A stretch of DNA of 21,091 nt, taken from the NCBI GenBank assembly GCA_964510785.1, contig CAZECM010000054.1, positions 1 through 21,091 of the forward strand, written 5' to 3'. The stretch is from JAAYZM01 sp964510785. Its GTDB lineage: Bacteria; Actinomycetota; Actinomycetes; Actinomycetales; Cellulomonadaceae. The stretch's first letter is position 1. Each line of letters begins with the position of its first letter. Shown one piece after another: positions 14,351-21,091 of the stretch. Both the position numbers and the translations under genes were made by a program. Under the pieces are notes generated by a model. The model was not told the DNA's origin. It saw only the letters and a list, made by a program, of their open reading frames with translations, and searched no databases.

Positions 14351-15538
14351 AAGGGGGGTGGTGGCTACCAGGCGGTCGACTGCGGGGATCGAGAGGGCTT
14401 GCTGCGTGACCATGATGGCCGCGCCGAGCACGCCGGCCTGCGTGCCGACCTCGGACTGCACGATCGCGAGGTGCTGGGTCGCGAGCGGGATCGAGCGGCG
14501 GTAGACGACCTCGCGCACGCCCGCGAGGAGGTGCTCGCCGGCCCGCGCGACGGAGCCGCCGATGACGATCACGGTCGGGTTGAGGAGGTTGACGAGCGTC
14601 GCGAGCACCTCGCCGACGTGCCGACCCGCCTGGCGGGTCGCCTCGACAGCGAGGGGATTGCCGGCTCGCACGAGGGCCACGACGTCGTCGATCCCCTCGG
14701 CGGGCACGCCCTGCTCGCTGAGCCACGCCGCGATCGCGGGGCCGGAGGCGATCGCCTCGAGGTCGCGCTCGTCGTCCGCCTCGCGGGGCAGGTCGCGGCT
14801 GCGGGGCACCTGCACGTGCCCGATGTCCCCGGCAGAGCCCTGGGCCCCGCGTTGCAGGGCGCCGCCCGCGATGACGCCCGCACCGATGCCCGTCGAGACC
14901 TTGACGTACACGAGGTCCTCGACGTGGGGCCACGCGGAGTGCTGCTCGCCGAGGGCGAGGAGGTTGACGTCGTTGTCGACGAGCACGGGCACGGGGAACG
15001 TCTCGCCGATGAAGGCAGGGATGTCGAAGCGGTCCCAGCCCGGCATGATCGGCGGGTTCGTCGGGCGCCCCGTCGCGTGCTCGACGGGCCCGGGCACACC
15101 GATGCCGACGCCCACGAGCTCGGCGGGATCGCGGCTGAGCTCGGCGAGCAGGTCCTTCGCCGTGCGGGTGGCCCAGTCGAGCACCTCGAGCGGACCGGCG
15201 GCGATCGGGGTCGCGGTCCGCCGGCTCGCGAGGATCGTCCCGGCGAGGTCGCACACCGCCGCCGTGCCGTGGGTCGCGCCGAGGTCGACGGCGAGGAGCA
15301 CACGGGCGCTCGGGTTGAACGCGACTCGAGCCGGGGGACGCCCGCCCGAGGACGCCGCCTCGCCGGCCGGGGCGAGCAGCCCCGTGGCGAGCAGGGCGTC
15401 GACGCGAGCGGAGACGGTGGTGCGCGAGAGTCCCGTGAGCTCGATCAGCTCGGCCTTCGTGCGCGCGGCGTGGTCGCGGAAGAGCTGGAAGAGCTCGCCC
15501 GCCCCCGACGTCGGGGTCATCGCTTGGATACTGGCCAC
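14339..15538 (-). CDS. ROK-family transcriptional regulator (NagC/XylR type)
   Basis: A sugar-responsive repressor, 399 residues. The N-terminal winged helix (about 10-70) reads ELFQLFRDHAARTKAELIELTGLSRTTVSARVDALLATGLL and SSGGRPPARVAFN. The ROK/ASKHA domain follows: VLLAVDLGATHGTAAVCDL, VGVGIGVPGPVEHATG, VLVDNDVNLLALGE, YVKVSTGIGAGVIAGG and GSAGDIGHVQV (H241). The cysteine-rich zinc motif normally following this histidine is absent: the stretch reads PRSRDLPREADDERDLEAIASGPAI. The start at GTG 15538 is supported by a TTGCCC-N18-TTCACT promoter 6 nt upstream; ATG 15520 is the alternative. It diverges from the oxidoreductase/ABC operon, which it probably controls together with itself. The stop lies in array C. 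Confidence 0.92.
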   Translation of the reverse strand: MASIQAMTPTSGAGELFQLFRDHAARTKAELIELTGLSRTTVSARVDALLATGLLAPAGEAASSGGRPPARVAFNPSARVLLAVDLGATHGTAAVCDLAGTILASRRTATPIAAGPLEVLDWATRTAKDLLAELSRDPAELVGVGIGVPGPVEHATGRPTNPPIMPGWDRFDIPAFIGETFPVPVLVDNDVNLLALGEQHSAWPHVEDLVYVKVSTGIGAGVIAGGALQRGAQGSAGDIGHVQVPRSRDLPREADDERDLEAIASGPAIAAWLSEQGVPAEGIDDVVALVRAGNPLAVEATRQAGRHVGEVLATLVNLLNPTVIVIGGSVARAGEHLLAGVREVVYRRSIPLATQHLAIVQSEVGTQAGVLGAAIMVTQQALSIPAVDRLVATTPLPAR

Positions 15539-15544
15539 GGCCCC

Positions 15545-15574
15545 AGTGAACCAAGGGGGCTATTGCCCGGGCAA
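15545..15574 (-). promoter_or_regulatory. ROK gene promoter overlapped by a perfect 12-bp palindrome
   Basis: On the minus strand TTGCCC (15574-15569), an 18-bp spacer and TTCACT (15550-15545) are followed by 6 nt to the GTG start. The -35 is half of the perfect palindrome TTGCCCGGGCAA (15563-15574), a likely operator for autoregulation. Confidence 0.55.
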
Positions 15575-15576
15575 GT

Positions 15577-15588
15577 TACAGTTCTGTA
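15577..15588. promoter_or_regulatory. Second palindrome in the ROK/oxidoreductase intergenic region
   Basis: TACAG-TT-CTGTA is an inverted repeat in an unusually AT-rich stretch, 30 bp upstream of the -35 of the divergent operon. It is a candidate regulator site. Confidence 0.4.
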
Positions 15589-15617
15589 TCGAAGGTAGAC
15601 ATCTTTTGCGTATGGGG

Positions 15618-15646
15618 TTGACAGAAGTATCGACATGCTGTGACAT
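15618..15646 (+). promoter_or_regulatory. Promoter of the oxidoreductase/ABC operon, leaderless type
   Basis: A consensus -35 TTGACA (15618-15623), a 17-bp spacer and a -10-like TGACAT (15641-15646) are followed by 7 nt to ATG 15654. This is the best-formed promoter in the window, and its spacing favours ATG 15654 over ATG 15645. Confidence 0.7.
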
Positions 15647-15653
15647 GGCGCAC

Positions 15654-16766
15654 ATGACAACGGACGTCACCCCAGCGAGGGCCATGGTTCCGGCCGCAGG
15701 ATTCCTCGGCGGCGGCTTCATGGCCGAGGTGCACAGCCGCGCCGTCCGGGCCGCCTGGGGCACCGTCGAAGCCGTGACCTCGTCGTCGGCCCCGGCCTCC
15801 CGCGCCGCGGCGGACCACCTCGGCGCCGCCCGGCCCCACGGCTCGGTGCGCGAGCTCGTCACGGACCCGGCGGTCGACGTCGTCCACATCTGCACCCCCA
15901 ACTCCACGCACCGTGAGTACGCCCTCGCGGCGCTCCGCGCCGGCAAGCCCGTCGTGTTCGAGAAGCCCCTCGCGACGACGTTCGCCGGGGCCACCGAGCT
16001 CGCGGCGGCCGCCCGGGAGGCCGGCGTCGTCGCGACCGTGCCGTTCGTCTACCGCTACCACCCCATGGTGCGCGAGGCGCGCGCCCGCATCGCGGCGGGC
16101 GAGCTCGGCACCCTCTTGTCACTGCAGGGCTCGTACACCCAGGACTGGTTGCTCGAGCCGGGGGACGAGAACTGGCGCGTCGACGCCGAGGTCGGTGGGG
16201 ACTCGCGGGCCTTCGCGGACATCGGCTCCCACCTCGTCGACCTCGTCGAGTTCGTCTCGGGGGCGCGCATCGCCCGGCTCGCGGCCGTGACCCGCACGGT
16301 GTTCCCCGAGCGTGGCGGGGTCGCCGTCGAGACCGAGGACGTCGCGGCCGTGCTCGCCGTGACGACCTCCGACGTCGTCGTCTCCCTCTTCGTCTCGCAG
16401 GTGGCTGCCGGTCGCAAGAACCGCCTCGCCTTCGAGCTCTCCGGCACCCGCGCCGCCGTGCAGTTCGACCAGGAGTCGCCCGAGGCGCTGTGGCTCGGGG
16501 CGCGCGACGGGTCCCGGCTGCTCGTGCGCGACGTGACCCAGCTCGGGCCCGACGCCGCGCGACTCTCGGTCGTCCCCTCGGGCCACCCGATGGGCTATCA
16601 GGACGCGTTCAACGCCTTCGTCGCCGACACCTACGCCGCCATCCGGGGCGAGCACCCCGAGGGACTGCCGACGTTCGACGACGGCGTGCGAGCCGCCCAG
16701 ATCACCGACGCGGTGCTGCGCTCGGCCCGGGACGGCGGCTGGGTCGAGGTGGGTGAGCCCGCATGA
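15654..16766 (+). CDS. Gfo/Idh/MocA-family NAD(P)-dependent oxidoreductase
   Basis: A dehydrogenase acting on a sugar or polyol, such as the inositol dehydrogenases; the substrate is unknown. It has 370 residues. The N-terminal Rossmann fold has FLGGGFMAEVHSRAV, DVVHICTPNSTHREYALAALRAGKPVVFEKPLATT with catalytic-site K104 in the EKP motif, and VPFVYRYHPMVREAR. The C-terminal domain has DIGSHLVDLVEF with the D189-x-x-x-H193-x-x-D196 pattern of the family. ATG 15654 is chosen because the promoter -10 lies 7 nt upstream and no ribosome site precedes it. It is the first gene of the operon and overlaps the ABC ATPase gene by ATGA, which suggests it processes the imported compound. Confidence 0.9.
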   Translation: MTTDVTPARAMVPAAGFLGGGFMAEVHSRAVRAAWGTVEAVTSSSAPASRAAADHLGAARPHGSVRELVTDPAVDVVHICTPNSTHREYALAALRAGKPVVFEKPLATTFAGATELAAAAREAGVVATVPFVYRYHPMVREARARIAAGELGTLLSLQGSYTQDWLLEPGDENWRVDAEVGGDSRAFADIGSHLVDLVEFVSGARIARLAAVTRTVFPERGGVAVETEDVAAVLAVTTSDVVVSLFVSQVAAGRKNRLAFELSGTRAAVQFDQESPEALWLGARDGSRLLVRDVTQLGPDAARLSVVPSGHPMGYQDAFNAFVADTYAAIRGEHPEGLPTFDDGVRAAQITDAVLRSARDGGWVEVGEPA

Positions 16767-18250
16767 GCGCACCCGTCATGACGGCCACGGGGCTGTCCAA
16801 GAGCTTCTTCGGCGTGCGCGTCCTCGACGACGTGTCGCTCGAGGTGCGCCCCGGTGAGGTGCACGGCCTCGTCGGTGAGAACGGCGCGGGCAAGAGCACG
16901 CTCATGAAGATCCTCGCCGGCGTCTACCAGCCGGACGGCGGCGAGATCACGCTCGCCGGCGAGCGCGTCACGTTCGCGCACCCGCTCCACGCGATGCGCG
17001 CGGGCGTGGCGACCGTGTTCCAGGAGTTCAACCTGCTCCCCGAGCGCACCGTCGCCCAGAACGTGTTCCTCGGTCGCGAGCCGCGACGGCGCGGGGTGGT
17101 CGACACGCGGGAGATGTCGCGGCGCACGCGCGAGATCCTCGAGGGGCTCGGTGTCGACTCCGTGCGACCCCGCGACCGCGTCGGCTCGCTCAGCGTCGCC
17201 CAGCAGCAGATCGTCGAGATCGCGAAGGCCCTGAGCTTCGACGCGAAGGTCATCTCGATGGACGAGCCCACGGCGGCGCTCGCGGCGCACGAGGTCGAGC
17301 TGCTCTACCGGATCGTGCGCACCCTGACCGACCGCGGGGTGGCGGTGCTGTACGTCTCGCACCGGCTCAAGGAGGTCTTCGACCTGTGCCAGACCATCAC
17401 CGTGCTCAAGGACGGCCAGCTCGTCTCGACCGGGCCCGCCGCGGACCTCACGCCCCACGAGCTCGTGCGGCGCATGGTGGGTCGGTCGATCGACACGTAC
17501 TTCCCGGCACGGCTCGAGGGCACCGAGCGGGGCGAAGGGCTGCTGCGCGTGCGCGGCGGCGGCAACGCGTGGCTCGACGGCATCGACCTCGAGCTGCACG
17601 CGGGCGAGATCACGGCGCTCGCGGGGCTGCAGGGCTCGGGACGCACCGAGCTCGCGGAGGCGCTCTTCGGTGTGCAGCCCTTCACGCGCGGAACCGTCGA
17701 GGTCGCGGGCAAGCGTGTGCGGATCGAGCACCCGCGCACCGGTGCGCGCCACGGCATCGCCCTCATCACGGAGGACCGCAAGGTCTCGGGGCTCTCGCTC
17801 GCCCAGTCGATCCTCGACAACGCGTTGCTCGTCATCCGAGGCGTCTTCCCCCGCCGCACGGGCGCGGTGCGCCGCGAGGTGCCCGAGCTCATGTCTCGGC
17901 TCGAGCTGTCCACGGCGCGGCTCGACCGTGAGGTGCAGTTCCTCTCGGGCGGCAACCAGCAGAAGGTCGTGCTCGCGAAGTGGCTCGCCACGCGGCCCCG
18001 CGTCGTCGTCCTCGACGAACCGACCCGCGGCATCGACGTCGGGGCGAAGGTCGCCGTGTACGAGCTCATCCGCTCGCTCGCCCGGGAAGGGGTCGCCATC
18101 GCGATGATCTCCTCCGAGCTCCCTGAGCTGCTCGGCATCGCGGACCGCATCCTCGTGATGCGCGACGGCCGGATCACCGCTGAGCTCTCGCCGCACGCCA
18201 CGGAGGAAGAGGTGCTGCGGCACGCCGCCGGGACGGAGGCCGTGGCATGA
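16763..18250 (+). CDS. Sugar ABC transporter ATP-binding protein, two ABC domains (RbsA/XylG/MglA type)
   Basis: It energises import of a monosaccharide or polyol. It has 495 residues, the usual length. Domain 1 has Walker A GENGAGKST from residue 38, FQEFNLLPERTVAQNVFLGRE, signature LSVAQQQIVEIAKAL and Walker B VISMDEPTA. Domain 2 has a degenerate Walker A (GLQGSGRTE, with Arg for Lys), TEDRKVSGL, signature LSGGNQQKVVLAKWL and VVVLDEPTRGIDVGAK. The degenerate second site is normal for this CUT2 family, where domain 1 does most of the hydrolysis. Its start overlaps the upstream stop and its stop overlaps the next start (both ATGA), so translation is coupled across the operon. Confidence 0.95.
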   Translation: MSAPVMTATGLSKSFFGVRVLDDVSLEVRPGEVHGLVGENGAGKSTLMKILAGVYQPDGGEITLAGERVTFAHPLHAMRAGVATVFQEFNLLPERTVAQNVFLGREPRRRGVVDTREMSRRTREILEGLGVDSVRPRDRVGSLSVAQQQIVEIAKALSFDAKVISMDEPTAALAAHEVELLYRIVRTLTDRGVAVLYVSHRLKEVFDLCQTITVLKDGQLVSTGPAADLTPHELVRRMVGRSIDTYFPARLEGTERGEGLLRVRGGGNAWLDGIDLELHAGEITALAGLQGSGRTELAEALFGVQPFTRGTVEVAGKRVRIEHPRTGARHGIALITEDRKVSGLSLAQSILDNALLVIRGVFPRRTGAVRREVPELMSRLELSTARLDREVQFLSGGNQQKVVLAKWLATRPRVVVLDEPTRGIDVGAKVAVYELIRSLAREGVAIAMISSELPELLGIADRILVMRDGRITAELSPHATEEEVLRHAAGTEAVA

Positions 18251-19326
18251 ACCGGCTGCGCGCCCTCGACCCCACGGTCGTGGTCTACCTCGCCCTCGTC
18301 GCGAGCCTCGTCATCGGTGCCCTCCTCGTCTCCACGGTGGGCCGCAGCTTCTTCAGCGCGGGCAACATCCGCGACATCCTCACGGGGATGAGCGTGCTGG
18401 GGCTCGTCGCGATCGGCCAGACCCTCGTGATCCTGTGCTCCTCGCTCGACCTGTCCGTGCCGACCGTGATCTCGCTGTCGAGCCTGCTCGCCGCCACGAC
18501 GATGGCCGGCGACCCGGCGCGCATCGTCCCGGCGGTGCTCCTGACGCTCGGCGTGGCCGCCGCGATCGGGTTGTTCAACGGCCTCGTCGTCACCAAGCTC
18601 AAGGTCAACGGCTTCATCGCGACGCTCGGCACGGGGCTCATCGTCAAGGGGTACCTCGACACCCAGTACAAGGGGACGGCGGGCTCCGTGCCGTGGGAGT
18701 TCCAGCTCATCGGCGCGTCGGGCCTCGGGCCCGTGCCGGTCTCGACCGTCATCATGCTCGTGCTCGCGACGGGTGTGTGGTTCATGCTCACCCGCACGCG
18801 CATCGGGCATCAGATGTTCGCCGTCGGCGGCGATCCTTCCGTGGCCCGGCTCAGCGGCCTGCGCGTCGCCCGGCCCGTCATCGTCGCCCACATCGGCTGC
18901 TCGCTCGCTGCCGCCTGCGCGGGCCTCCTGCTCGCCGCACGGCTCGGTGTCGGCAGCCCGACGGTGGGCGCCCAGGGCGGCTACGACCTGCTGTCGATCG
19001 CGGCCGTCGTGCTCGGTGGGACGCTCCTGCTCGGCGGGCGCGGCTCGGTGTGGGGGACCATCGGCGGCGTCGCGATCTTCGCGGTGCTCGACAACGTCAT
19101 GAGCGTCCTGCAGATCAACCCCTTCCTCAAGGACATCGTGCGTGGCGTCGTCATCGTCGCGGCCGTGGCCGTCTACACGCGGCGCACGATGCACGTGCAC
19201 CGCCCGCGGTTCGGGCCCGACGCCGCGGCGCCTTCCGACGGGGCGTTGCCCGACGACGGACGACTGCCCGACGACGGCGCACCCGCCACCGGAGCCGTCC
19301 CGCCGGCCGAGGGGGTGGCCCGATGA
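18247..19326 (+). CDS. Sugar ABC transporter permease 1 (RbsC family)
   Basis: An integral membrane subunit of the CUT2 importer (BPD_transp_2), 359 residues with about 8-10 hydrophobic segments, the first at about 12-32. Family landmarks are IRDILTGMSVLGLVAIGQTLVILCSSLDLSVPTVISLSSL, NGLVVTKLKVNGFIATLGTGLIVKG, FAVGGDPSVARLSGLRV and IAAVVLGGTLLLGGRGSVWGT. The C-terminus adds about 45 cytoplasmic-looking residues rich in Pro, Asp, Gly and Ala, in which an 18-bp unit is repeated in tandem (TGCCCGACGACGG at 19247 and again at 19265, encoding LPDDG twice). Coupled by ATGA to the ATPase gene and to permease 2. Confidence 0.92.
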   Translation: MNRLRALDPTVVVYLALVASLVIGALLVSTVGRSFFSAGNIRDILTGMSVLGLVAIGQTLVILCSSLDLSVPTVISLSSLLAATTMAGDPARIVPAVLLTLGVAAAIGLFNGLVVTKLKVNGFIATLGTGLIVKGYLDTQYKGTAGSVPWEFQLIGASGLGPVPVSTVIMLVLATGVWFMLTRTRIGHQMFAVGGDPSVARLSGLRVARPVIVAHIGCSLAAACAGLLLAARLGVGSPTVGAQGGYDLLSIAAVVLGGTLLLGGRGSVWGTIGGVAIFAVLDNVMSVLQINPFLKDIVRGVVIVAAVAVYTRRTMHVHRPRFGPDAAAPSDGALPDDGRLPDDGAPATGAVPPAEGVAR

Positions 19327-20414
19327 AGCGCTCGCCCCGTGACCTCGCCCTCGAGCTCGTCAGCCCGCAGCGGGCCGTCTTCCTGCTGCTCCTCGTGCTG
19401 CTCGTCGCGATCGTCATCATCAATCCGACGTTCGCCGAGCCGGGACAGTTCATGCGCTTCCTGCAGCGCGTCGCCCCCGTGGCGATCGTCGCGATGGGCC
19501 AGTACTTCGTCATCGTCTCGGGCGAGTTCGACCTGTCGATGGGTTCTCTCGTGACCGCCCAGGTGGTGGGTGCCGGGGCGCTCGTGGGCCAGGACGGCTC
19601 GCGCACCGTGCCCGTGCTCCTCGTGATGCTCGCCTTCGGGGCGCTCGTCGGCCTGGTCAACGGGCTCGTGACGACCTTCTTGCGGGTGCCGTCCTTCATC
19701 GTGACGCTCGGCATGATGCTCGCGCTGCTCGGCGGCGTCCTGTACTGGACGGGCGGTGCGGCGACGGGCAACCCGGCCGACGAGTTCCGCCAGATCGGGC
19801 GGGGCGGCTGGCAGGACGTGCCGCTGCTCGACTTCGTGCCGTACTCGGTGGCCCTCCTCGTCGTGCTCCTCGCGCTCGCCCTCTGGTACACGCGCCGTCC
19901 CGCGGGCCGGCTGCACGTGGCCGTGGGCGACAACGTCGAGACGGCGCGGTACGCCGGGGCCCGCATCTGGTGGGTCAAGACGCGCGCCTTCATGATCTCG
20001 AGCCTCTCGGCGACCGTCGCGGGCGTGCTGCTCGTCGGGTACGCGGGCGTGCACCCTTCCGTGGGCCGGGGGTACGAGTTCACGGCGATCACCGCCGTCG
20101 TCCTCGGCGGGGTCGTGCTCGGGGGCGGTCGCGGCTGGATCGTCGGTGCGCTCGCGGGCGCCGTCGTCCTCGAGGCCCTGTTCGTGCTCCTCAACTACGC
20201 CGGCGTGCCCTCCACGATCCGGTCCTCCGTCCAGGGCGTGATCATCATCGCGGCAGTCGCGTACTCCGCCCTGGACTTCCGGCGCCGCCGCAGCGGCCCG
20301 GCACAAGCTTCCCCCGACGGGGGAGACGTCACCGCACCGACGCTGGGCGGCGACGGAGTTGCTCTCATCCAAGAACCTGCCACGAGCGGGACCCAACCCA
20401 AGGAGATGGCCTGA
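19323..20414 (+). CDS. Sugar ABC transporter permease 2 (RbsC family)
   Basis: A second, clearly different CUT2 permease, 363 residues. It begins MKRSPRDLALELVSPQRAVF, then has a membrane segment at about 20-37, VAPVAIVAMGQYFVIVSGEFDLSMGSLVTAQVVG, NGLVTTFLRVPSFIVTLGMMLALLGGVLYWTGG, VAVGDNVETARYAGAR and FTAITAVVLGGVVLGGGRGW. After the last membrane segment a soluble tail of about 45 residues (RRRRSGPAQASPDGG onward) ends at KEMA. Two unlike permeases suggest a heterodimeric pore, as in the rhamnose (RhaPQ), AI-2 (LsrCD) and galactofuranose (YtfT/YjfF) systems. Its TGA overlaps the next start (TGATG), and an AAGGAG ribosome site for the next gene lies in its last codons. Confidence 0.92.
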   Translation: MKRSPRDLALELVSPQRAVFLLLLVLLVAIVIINPTFAEPGQFMRFLQRVAPVAIVAMGQYFVIVSGEFDLSMGSLVTAQVVGAGALVGQDGSRTVPVLLVMLAFGALVGLVNGLVTTFLRVPSFIVTLGMMLALLGGVLYWTGGAATGNPADEFRQIGRGGWQDVPLLDFVPYSVALLVVLLALALWYTRRPAGRLHVAVGDNVETARYAGARIWWVKTRAFMISSLSATVAGVLLVGYAGVHPSVGRGYEFTAITAVVLGGVVLGGGRGWIVGALAGAVVLEALFVLLNYAGVPSTIRSSVQGVIIIAAVAYSALDFRRRRSGPAQASPDGGDVTAPTLGGDGVALIQEPATSGTQPKEMA

Positions 20415-21091
20415 TGCGACGACGCACAACCCAGGTCGCGGTGGTGATGGGGGCGGCGGCGCTGCTGCTCACCGCCGCCTGCACGACCGACCCGACCGTC
20501 ACCCCACCGCCGAGCGAGACGACGTCTCAAGAGCCCTCGGACGAGCCGACGGACGAACCGACCGACGAGCCCACGGGCGAGGCGCCCGCCAACGAGTGGT
20601 TCGACCAGGCGCTCTACGACACGCAGTACGCGCAGCGCTCCGTGACGCCGGAGGGCCCGGCCGACGAGCCCTACCTGCAGCACATCAACGCGGAGTTCGT
20701 CGACACCTCGGCGTATGCGTCCGAGGGCGCCAAGAAGGTCTGCTTCGCGAACGCCTCGATCTCGAACCCGTGGCGCCAGACCGGCTGGATCACGATGAAC
20801 CAGCAGCTCAAGGTGCTCGTGGACGCCGGCGTGATCTCCGAGATGGAGACGCGTGACGCCCAGGACAACGATGACACGCAGATCGCCGACATCGACTACT
20901 TCATCGCCGAGGGCGGCTGCGACGTCTTCATCATCTCGCCCAACTCGACGGCGGCGATGACGCCCGCCGTGGAGCGCGCCTGCGAGACGGGCAAGCCCGT
21001 CATCGTGTTCGACCGTGGCGTGCAGACGGACTGCCCCGTGACGTTCATCCACCCGATCGGCGGCTTCGCCTGGGGTATCGACACGGCGGAG
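20414..21091 (+). CDS. Sugar ABC transporter substrate-binding lipoprotein (N-terminal part, cut by window edge)
   Basis: The extracellular binding protein of the importer. ATG 20414 is preceded by AAGGAG (20399-20404). The frame is open to the window edge, giving 226 residues. The signal peptide MRRRTTQVAVVMGAAALLLT ends in a lipobox (LTAAC, lipidated C23). A Thr/Pro/Glu/Asp-rich linker follows, with DEPT repeated in tandem, to about residue 58. The binding domain has KKVCFANASISNPWRQTGWITMNQQLKVLVD, DDTQIADIDYFIAEGGCDVFIISPNSTAAMTPAVERACETGKPVIVFDRGV, which is the Peripla_BP_4 (ribose-binding-like) pattern. The ligand cannot be read from this half. Confidence 0.92.
   Translation, partial: MRRRTTQVAVVMGAAALLLTAACTTDPTVTPPPSETTSQEPSDEPTDEPTDEPTGEAPANEWFDQALYDTQYAQRSVTPEGPADEPYLQHINAEFVDTSAYASEGAKKVCFANASISNPWRQTGWITMNQQLKVLVDAGVISEMETRDAQDNDDTQIADIDYFIAEGGCDVFIISPNSTAAMTPAVERACETGKPVIVFDRGVQTDCPVTFIHPIGGFAWGIDTAE

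Overview
The window is about 70% GC or higher, densely packed, and uses GTG as well as ATG starts. Its gene content is that of a high-GC Gram-positive actinomycete: the GlgE alpha-glucan pathway, etfBA beside a cysteine desulfurase and mnmA, ROK-controlled sugar ABC transport, and several apparently leaderless mRNAs. A secreted or anchored GH5 mannanase fits a polysaccharide-degrading Micrococcales/Cellulomonas-like lineage, but that placement is inference. One 10-N assembly gap (8660-8669) lies inside etfA.

Layout. (1) 1-7229 is an alpha-glucan block: glgE (minus, cut by the left edge) diverges from glgP (plus), followed by a small AbiEi/DUF559-like nuclease-fold gene and, convergent with it, glgX (minus). 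(2) 7256-14276 is a core block: etfB-etfA, an APH-like kinase (minus), a cysteine desulfurase, a GH5 mannanase and mnmA. The order etfBA...cysteine desulfurase-mnmA is a known actinobacterial neighbourhood (for example fixA-fixB...iscS-like-trmU in Mycobacterium); the mannanase looks like an insertion between the two sulfur-relay genes. (3) 14339-21091 is a sugar-uptake locus: a ROK regulator (minus) diverges from a translationally coupled operon of a Gfo/Idh/MocA oxidoreductase, a two-domain sugar ABC ATPase, two different RbsC-type permeases and a lipoprotein binding protein cut by the right edge.

How the genes work together. GlgE builds alpha-glucan from maltose-1-phosphate, while GlgP and GlgX take it apart by phosphorolysis and debranching. 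The cysteine desulfurase probably supplies persulfide sulfur to MnmA for 2-thiouridine in tRNA. The ROK repressor probably controls the divergent transporter and oxidoreductase operon for a sugar or polyol not identifiable here.

The most unusual signal is a family of nested palindromic repeats built from a roughly 16-17 nt unit (core CGCGAGGTAGGTCTG) found in three arrays (3985-4058, 4945-5020, 14265-14350). Two arrays sit exactly between convergent genes, and the repeat itself supplies the TAG stop codon of four genes; the last codons of glgX are written in repeat sequence. Other notable points are a perfect 13-bp inverted repeat around the mnmA -10 box and start codon, a 21-bp near-perfect inverted repeat flanking the assembly gap in an expanded EtfA linker, a run of leaderless-type promoters, and two palindromes in the ROK/oxidoreductase divergent promoter. 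No tRNA, rRNA, CRISPR array, insertion sequence or phage gene was recognised, and no gene-free stretch exceeds 200 bases.
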